Below, in pieces: positions 57,421-64,000 of a stretch of 64,000 bases of DNA; the stretch's first letter is position 1; every line of letters starts with the position of its first letter. This DNA comes from Salminus brasiliensis (lineage: Eukaryota > Chordata > Actinopteri > Characiformes > Bryconidae). Position numbers and translations under genes: made by a program. The DNA lies in the NCBI RefSeq assembly GCF_030463535.1, contig NC_132888.1, positions 6,243,081 to 6,307,080 on the forward strand, written 5' to 3'. The notes beneath the pieces are model-generated. The model was given only the letters and a program-made list of their open reading frames with translations, was not told the DNA's origin and did not search any database.

Positions 57421-58090
57421 TAGAAACCGGTGGAGTTACCTAGTTGCTACACCCTAGGCTAGACTAGACTAGGCTAAGCCAAGCTCTATTATGCAGCTGG
57501 GAGCCATCCTTCCTGCTCCTCTATGGTCTCGCTCAATAACCATTATCAGAAGCAGCTCTATATGTAATAGTGTATCTGCTTTCCTTATTTGCCGCACTGT
57601 CCCCTCACACTGAATCCCAGGCCATTTGCAGGTGTGCAGTGCTGGTCAGTCTGTGTCATAGTTGTAATATCTGCTGACGTGGCTGAGGGAGACTGCCTGC
57701 TCCTGCCATCTGGCTGGATGCAGTCTCCATAGCAACCACCTCCTTCTTCGCTGAAAGCTGAAGATATCTGTCTTTTTTTACCTCCCCCCACCCGACACTG
57801 TAAACAATGCCTGACCCTCGGACTGCGCCGGCTTATTACTGCTTCAGCATTCGCTGCTTACTTTCCCTCTTCCCTTTCATCCCTCTGTCCTCCCTCGGCC
57901 CAGTGCCGTGACTCACGGCTTCGTGACCTCTGTGGGTATGCTGAGGATAATGGCTTTTACAGACATCCTTTTTTTTTTATTAAAAAATGAGACGATTTTG
58001 TGTAGCAGGGCTCATTCGATTTGCCTTCAGAGGTGCTGTTTCAGGGTTAGGCCTGCCTTGCTAGACTGCACTGTATCCATCAGGTTTGCT
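57421..58090. other. Gene-free stretch
   Basis: A short CTAGGCTAGACTAG tandem at 57460; the rest has no coding text. Confidence 0.45.
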
Positions 58091-58096
58091 GTCTCC

Positions 58097-58115
58097 AAGG
58101 CCTTTTTAATTTAAG

Positions 58116-58153
<38 letters not shown>

Positions 58154-58290
58154 TCCTCTTAAATTAAAAAGGCCTATATATATGTATATATATTTGCATA
58201 TATATATACATATATATATACATATATACACACCCCTCTTAAATTAAAAAGGTCTATATGTACATATATATATATGTATATATACTTCAG
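58097..58290. repeat. (TA)n block with repeated CCTCTTAAATTAAAAAGGCC arms
   Basis: GGCCTTTTTAATTTAAGAGG (58099-58118) is the exact reverse complement of 58155-58174 across a (TA)n loop; a third copy with one change is at 58235-58254. Confidence 0.85.
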
Positions 58291-58457
58291 CCTTCAGTAT
58301 TGTTGCTATTGCTGTCCGTGCTATATGTAAATAGCCTTTATTCTAACTGTCTGCCCTATTTTATGCCAGAATCAGTCTACTGAAGCAATCCTTATGACTT
58401 AAAAAATAAGCTCTGTTGGTTTTTAGTCAAGGTAAAGCTATTTTTTGCAAAACAATA

Positions 58458-58461
58458 AATG

Positions 58462-58504
<43 letters not shown>
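58458..58504. repeat. (TA)n and poly(T) tract
   Basis: About 10 TA units followed by about 26 T residues. Confidence 0.9.
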
Positions 58505-58509
58505 GCAGC

Positions 58510-58656
58510 AACGGTATCCTTGTCAAATTGCCATGCCTATTTTCTCCCCCCAATGTATTACTGTCATTATGAGATTTCCTAAAGTGTCTAAGAAGTTACT
58601 GAAACTGTATTTACATCCATACGTAAGATTTACACACTAACGTTGCCCTTTAAACC
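58510..58656 (+). repeat. Dispersed repeat F, copy without insertion
   Basis: ATTGCCATGCCTATTTTCTC, TACTGTCATTATGAGAT, ACTGAAACTGTATTTACAT and ATTTACACACTAACGTTGCC recur in order at 59695-59886. Confidence 0.8.
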
Positions 58657-59034
58657 CACCTAAACCCACTTAATCAGGAATGCCGCTGAAGTCAGCATAA
58701 TGTAATCACCAGTGTGTAAACGATGTAATTCAGAGTGGGGTTTGGTGTGAAATGTCTCATTGTAGAGAAACCTACCGACTCAGGTCTCTGTACAGTGGTG
58801 GAGATAGGGACCAGGCGTACTGTAGAGATGTCTGCAACACGTTTAGCCTTTTATTTACTATCTAGATAAACCCGTACTATCTAAAACCAACGCTCAACAC
58901 TTCAGCCTTACCTCAGGCGTCAGGCAGTGTCTTTATAACCAGCTTCATGTAATACCTTTCTGTGATTTAGCTTTTCTGGTTTCCATTCATCACCACTGTG
59001 AACAGTGAGTAAGATTCATCCCACCGCTCTGAAC

Positions 59035-59405
59035 AGGGGCGAGGGGATTTTGGGCCCCATGAAAAGATATTACACTGGGCCTCACAACTCGAACAATTCA
59101 AATATGTCAAAATACTTATTTAATACGATTTGTAGAGGCTCTGTCAGTCACAGGCCTCTAGAATCGTCCTAACTTCCCCCCTTCGACAAAAGCTGATCAA
59201 TGCCTATGGCTATGTATTGCGTTTCAACAAGGAGCTGCCATCTGCTCATGGTAGTGCCTAGTTTATTGTCTGTATTGCTAATAGTCTGCATGTTTAGCAG
59301 TATCTAAGCTTAGAGGTATCTTTGGACCATAGTCTACAAGTCAAACTAGCTAAGGCTATTTACGGAGAAGAGCATCTGCTAAAGGCCTAAATGTAAATGT
59401 AATAT
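59035..59405 (+). repeat. Small repeat plus L2-like LINE tail
   Basis: GGGATTTTGGGCCCCATGAA is shared with 12850. From 59250, TTTAGCAGTATCTAAGCTTA and GAAGAGCATCTGCTAAAGGC followed by CTAAATGTAAATGTAAT form a typical L2-type 3' end, related to 12650-12720. Confidence 0.55.
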
Positions 59406-59694
59406 TCCTCAGTGTGAAGCAACCAGACACTTGGTGTTAACTAATATCTGAAATTTAATATATGCATAATTAATGGCTCTGATGTAAATAAAGCCATTTA
59501 GAGCGGTTTAAAATCATCTGCATTACTGAGCCAGAAACTGGTCCAGTCACACTGGTCTGAAGAGTTTAACCTCTTGACACAGAAAGGCTTATTACACACT
59601 AAGGTGTATCACTCAGTAACTACAGGGACTTCTGCACAAACTGGTGAGGCTATTCTTAGGTAATAGACGGTTGTAATAACCCTTTCAACCCACT

Positions 59695-59886
59695 GGCGGG
59701 TATTCTCGTAAAATTGCTATGCCTATTTTCTCCCCCTATGGATTACTGTCATTATGAGATGTCCTAAGATGTTACTGAAACTGTATTTACATGCATATTG
59801 TGAATTTCCCCACTGCGGGACTAATAAAGGACTATCTTATCTTATCTTATATGCAGGATTTACACACTAAAGTTGCCCTTTAAACC
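59695..59886 (+). repeat. Dispersed repeat F, copy carrying a 54-bp insertion
   Basis: Matches 58510-58656 on both sides of the block 59797-59850. Confidence 0.8.
59797..59850 (+). mobile_element. 54-bp retroelement 3' tail insertion
   Basis: Reads TTCCCCACTGCGGGACTAAT, AAAGGACTATC, then (TTATC)n: the 3' end typical of fish non-LTR elements with a TTATC satellite tail. Absent from the sister repeat at 58620. Confidence 0.75.
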
Positions 59887-60539
59887 AGGTCACAGCTTTT
59901 TAACATAACCAGCGTTATAAACGTGTAGGCTCTAGAGGTGGTCAGTATGGCGGCACTTATCAAAATTTGATAAATTAAATACAATAAATTAAAAAATAAT
60001 CATTAAAAAATATATTTACTTGCAAAGAGTGTAATTACTCATTTAATTTTCTCACAGTAATAAAACAAAAATATTTATAAACATTTTAAGGATTATTTTG
60101 GATAGTCATTTCTTTTTATCCCCCACTAGTGATGCATTTTTATGTTAAAATATTATCATAAATATTGTGATATAAGTGTTTAGGGGCATTAAACTCTTCA
60201 GATGTTCTTCACCAGTTTAATGGTTCTTCACAGTCACAAAAGTGGTTCGCCGATGGCATCTGCAGCCCCTTTATTATGGAGAGAGTAGTTGGTGGTCATC
60301 ACCACCATCCTAAAGAAATCTGCTCCTGAGTTTTCTCCACTCTGAATTATGCAAAGCTTTTTAAAAAAGTGGAATAAGCCAGTGGAGCTCCTTGTTAACT
60401 AGTCAGCTTTAAGATAAACCAGGAAAAGTAAAGGCCCTGGGTCTGGCCTGGGTGGGCTTGGCTGGGCTCATGGCAGGGCGTTGGACTTCTGCTGCAGTGG
60501 AAAAGAAAAGCCCTGACTGGCTTTGCATATTCAAAATAC

Positions 60540-60802
60540 GTCTATCCTATTGGACTGCGTAACTCCACCCTGTGCTGCGCCAGCCAATCCGTCGACACTT
60601 TGTGTTTAGCCACGCCCCATCGCCCCTCCTTCAATCTCAGTCTGCTGTTTCCTCCCAGTGTCTCCCATAGAGAGAAAGGATTACCGTGTATCTTCCAAAA
60701 GCCTTTGTTTTCTTCCATATAGGATTTATAAGCAGCGGATAAGACCATTGTTGCCTTTTGTTGGGATGTTGGTGATGCTTTAATTCCTGACTGATTTTCC
60801 AC
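60540..60802 (+). promoter_or_regulatory. Candidate promoter and non-coding first exon of a downstream gene
   Basis: A GC- and CpG-richer stretch with an inverted CCAAT box (60549-60553), a direct CCAAT (60584-60588) and a CACGCCCC box (60611-60618). It is followed by purine/pyrimidine-mixed sequence ending TTTTCCAC before the donor GTGAGT at 60803. The layout matches the arfip2 promoter. No coding exon is found to its right within the window. In vertebrates ARFIP2 and ARFIP1/FHDC1 neighbour TRIM3 and TRIM2, so trim3 is the best guess, by synteny only. Confidence 0.4.
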
Positions 60803-61469
60803 GTGAGTTGGTATTTCTCCTGTTTTCCTCGTTTTCCTCGTTTTCCCTGCAGCTTCTTCTCATATTAGGCTCGTTGGACCGCCGTCTGGGTCTGGGCTGA
60901 ATAGCTGGAATAGCTGAATGCGTTTTCTTTCAGGGCAGAGGATGAATAATTCATTGAATAACTCATCTGCAGATAAAGCCTTGCTGTTCTGGTAGCCTTA
61001 CATGATGCAAATCCAGCTATATCTGGACACAACTCACCTAATTTGGCAGAATATGGGCTGTCTTGGGTCCTATTCAATCAAATTCTGCAGCTGCAACACC
61101 AGCAATGCAATCCATCCATCAGTTGATGCAGACGGACTGCATCCCCACGTTAATATTGATGGGATGGTGTGTGAGGCTGGTGATGAATTGGCCTGAAGAT
61201 ATGAGACGTGCTATGGGAAAGGGGAAGTCTCTGCTGCTAGACTGACCCTGTCAGTGGGCTTCACTGGCTGGGAAACAGCTGGCACCAAATGGGGGGAAGC
61301 AAATGCTCAGCTGTTCCTCCAACAGTGTTATTGTGTTAGAGTGGAATGAGGAGAAATGGCATAAAGTAGGCTGTGTGTGGTAGTGTTGTCAGTGGAGAAT
61401 GACTAGCATCCTTTTATGTTCTGTTTGTGAAGAAATGCCCATTATTTCTGTGTATAAATATAAATATAC

Positions 61470-61634
61470 ATATCTAAATCGCAATGCTGTCCAATAAAAA
61501 ATGGTCTTTTTACATGGTCTAAGAGTTTATTCCTAGTAATTTAGAGCATTTCCATTGGTCCATAATAATAATATGCAGATACATGTTTTGTTTTTTTGTT
61601 TTTTTCATTGGACAGCAGCGATATGCATAATGCT
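61470..61634. mobile_element. Short MITE with GCTGTCCAATRAAAAA inverted ends
   Basis: ATCGCAATGCTGTCCAATAA on the left and TTCATTGGACAGCAGCGATA on the right are imperfect inverted repeats around about 110 bp. Confidence 0.6.
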
Positions 61635-62172
61635 TGACCCTTGTAGAGTTTACATAGCACAGACCAGACAATCACTCTGGCTTTTGGCTGTGATTAGATA
61701 ACGGACTGCTTATTCAATCATCACCCACAATCATGGTGTTCACAGATCTTTAGCTCTTTGATCCAACAGCAATATTTAAATCACCAACAATAACGAAAAC
61801 GACTTTTTATAGGAGAAATTTGGGTGGTCTAGGGATGCATGGTCTAATAATAGTCAGAGATTGGCTCTCTGGGACACAGGCACATTTCTGTTACTTTCTA
61901 ATAACCACAGTTTTAGTGGAAATACCATAATTTGCTCGATAATGAGCCGGATTGACATTATAAATATCTGTTGGCTGTCTGAAAAACATATCAACAAATA
62001 AATGTTAACATAAAAGCTATTTAGCACAATATGTTATGTACCATTAGGCTGGATATCATCATTATACAGGTATAGAAATGTAATTCACAATAAACAATGC
62101 CATTTATAATGCAATTGCAACATGAATCAGCCAAATAAAACAGACAATTAATGAAATAATAATGTCTAATTT

Positions 62173-62960
62173 GATGGATGCACCAGTCCGGCTTTTTCAG
62201 TTCCGATACGATACATAAACTTTGCATATCACTCGATACCCGATACAGATCCAATACCATTGTTGAATTAATAAACCGTATATCTCACCATGCGGGACAC
62301 ACTTAAGGCATCAGGATTGACTTCAACATTACTTTACTAACTTTGTAAAACAAAATAGAACAAATGAACACACAGATATAAATGTACTAAATTGCTATTT
62401 CTTTGTCACTAAAATAAACAAATGTCCAGGACCCTGACACAACATTTACATTCAAAATAAAGAGACAAACTTTATAAAATATATTAAAATACATACAATA
62501 AGAAAATAAAATATGAAAATAAGTAGCTTCACTTTGTAAAACACACAAACAGTAATCAATCTTATTTAAAAAAAATTCAGCGTAATTCAAAATAAAATTT
62601 AGCAGCTGAACCTGAGAATAAATAAGTAACTGTATAGTTTAATGGATCTATAATCAAAAAGTGAAGGAAAATGATCTATTTAAATGTAACTTTTGTAAAG
62701 ATATGCCTGAAGTAATCATCAGTAATCAATCTTATTGTACATTTTTTTGTGTAATTCAAAATAAAATTTAGCAGCTGAACCTGAGAATAAATAAGTAACT
62801 TGGTCAAAGCAATCAAAAATTGCAAACATCTAAACATTTAGTGCAGCCTCACACCAACCAATCAAAGTAAAAGGATCGGTTCCATGGATCGGCCTAATTA
62901 TCCGATTTTGTTAATATCTTGTCCGATATCCGATTCTAATATCGAATCGGTGCATCTCTA
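62173..62960. mobile_element. hAT-like non-autonomous element (GATGCACCGAT ends)
   Basis: Left GATGGATGCACCAGTCCGG, right ATCGAATCGGTGCATCTCTA; GATACCCGATACAGATCC and GTCCGATATCCGATTC are typical of the fish element family with AGAGATGCACCGAT ends. An internal direct duplication (62552-62628 and 62722-62800) lies 170 bp apart. No transposase. Confidence 0.65.
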
Positions 62961-64000
62961 CTTTGGAGCCTGTTCTTATTTTGCTTTGCAAGGGAAAATC
63001 TGTTTATCCAAGCAAATGGACAAGAGAGGCAAAACTGCCCAGGCCCTTGTCTTGCCCTTTGGACATAATGCATACAGTGTACAGTGCCCTCCACAAATAT
63101 TGGTTCCCCTGATACTTGATGAAATCCATTAAATCCATGTATACCAACCGACCGCCCAGGGCCCACAACATCACAGATTAACCTCCATTCTTCAAGGTGG
63201 AACTTTTCTGGCTGTCTTTGGATAACGTGGCCTGGTAGGTGCCTGAGTTTGTTGATCCTTGACCACAAAAAGCCTTTCTTCTGGCAAACCCAACTCAACA
63301 GAACTCAAGGTTCTGTAAGTGGCATCTGATTAGTGTGGGTGCCCTGATGGTTGAGATGGCTGTTTTCAGCTGTTTAGGGGCTGTCTAGTAGCTGGCTCCG
63401 GTGGTCTGTGCCGCTCAGCAACCTTCTGTTACACATCACTGCTGTATTCTTTGGATGGATGACTAAGGGAAATTTTTCACCTCAGTGAAACAGGGTAAAA
63501 ATCGCTCATACCCGTTTTTGAATAGTTGCGTAACCTTCTGCAGCCACTTTTTTGTTCAGCACAAGACTGCCATTGCAACAGACCCCTTGTTATTTTTCTG
63601 TGACATCTGATTGGTTCCTTGTGACACAGAGCAGCAAAACAGACAAATACATAAACATGTCAGCGCTGAATTTCATGATAAGAGGGATACAGGCATAAAC
63701 CAGCAGACAGGAAATTGACAAGGCTGGTAATACATTCAGCTTGATTAAGCCTAATGTGGCATAGTAAATTAATCTCTGCCAAGAAAACTGTGGTTTTTGT
63801 CTGCATGAGAAACGGTATGCATGCAGCTAACAGAGCCTTATGAATTGCAAAGAGCAGCGAATCCTCCCCATGGGCCTGCTCTCAGGCCTTGATCTTACAT
63901 CAAGCAAAGTCAGGCAGGGATATGTCATGCAAGTCATAGAAATACTCAAAAGAAACTGTCCACCAGGACTTTTCTCGCAGATTCTGAGTGACAGATCAGC

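Larger units (their letters stand above)
60803..64000. other. Gene-free right end (first intron of a downstream gene, or intergenic)
   Basis: Apart from the two elements listed below, no exon with recognisable protein text is found. If 60640-60802 is a first exon, this is its intron. Confidence 0.4.

Overview
This looks like one window of a ray-finned fish (teleost) nuclear genome. It has spliced genes with GT-AG introns, AT-rich non-coding DNA, long (AT)n, (CA)n and (TCTA)n microsatellites, two tRNA-derived SINE families, L2-like LINE tails and many Tc1/mariner-type non-autonomous elements with TA flanks. The repeat repertoire fits an otophysan fish (characin or catfish type), but that is a judgement, not a proof.

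Two protein genes, both on the + strand, can be reconstructed exon by exon. (1) arfip2 (arfaptin-2): a CpG-rich promoter with CCAAT and GC boxes at about 16.4-16.6 kb, a non-coding first exon ending at 16715, and eight coding exons between 18627 and 33231. They give a 370-residue protein with the PI4P-binding amphipathic helix and the full arfaptin BAR domain. (2) An FH2-domain formin of the FHDC1/INF1 family: a non-coding first exon ending at 36500 and eleven coding exons between 36733 and 53142. They give a 763-residue protein: an N-terminal tract of 21 prolines, an FH2 domain, and a 353-residue serine-rich tail in one large last exon. In mammals FHDC1 lies beside ARFIP1, so an FHDC-type formin beside arfip2 looks like the sister copy of the same gene pair. 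At 60.54-60.80 kb a CpG-rich stretch with CCAAT boxes and a splice donor may be the first exon of a third gene; by synteny trim3 is the first candidate.

Layout: 1-16.3 kb is gene-free and packed with repeats. 16.3-33.7 kb is arfip2. 33.7-36.4 kb is a short intergenic stretch with a SINE, a foldback element and simple repeats. 36.4-53.5 kb is the formin. 53.5-60.5 kb is gene-free, with a 177-bp tandem array. 60.5-64 kb holds the candidate promoter and further repeats.

Both proteins act where membranes meet the actin cytoskeleton. Arfaptin-2 senses curvature and binds Arf/Arl1/Rac GTPases at the trans-Golgi; FHDC1 nucleates actin and binds microtubules, with reported effects on Golgi and cilia. 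A functional link is possible but the sequence does not show one. I found no bacterial-type system, CRISPR array, viral gene or free-standing functional RNA gene. The most interesting non-genic signals are repeat architectures: a foldback in the last arfip2 intron, one transposon repeatedly nested in another at the same position, a 213-bp duplication bracketing a formin exon, and a 54-bp retroelement tail whose empty counterpart lies 1.2 kb away.
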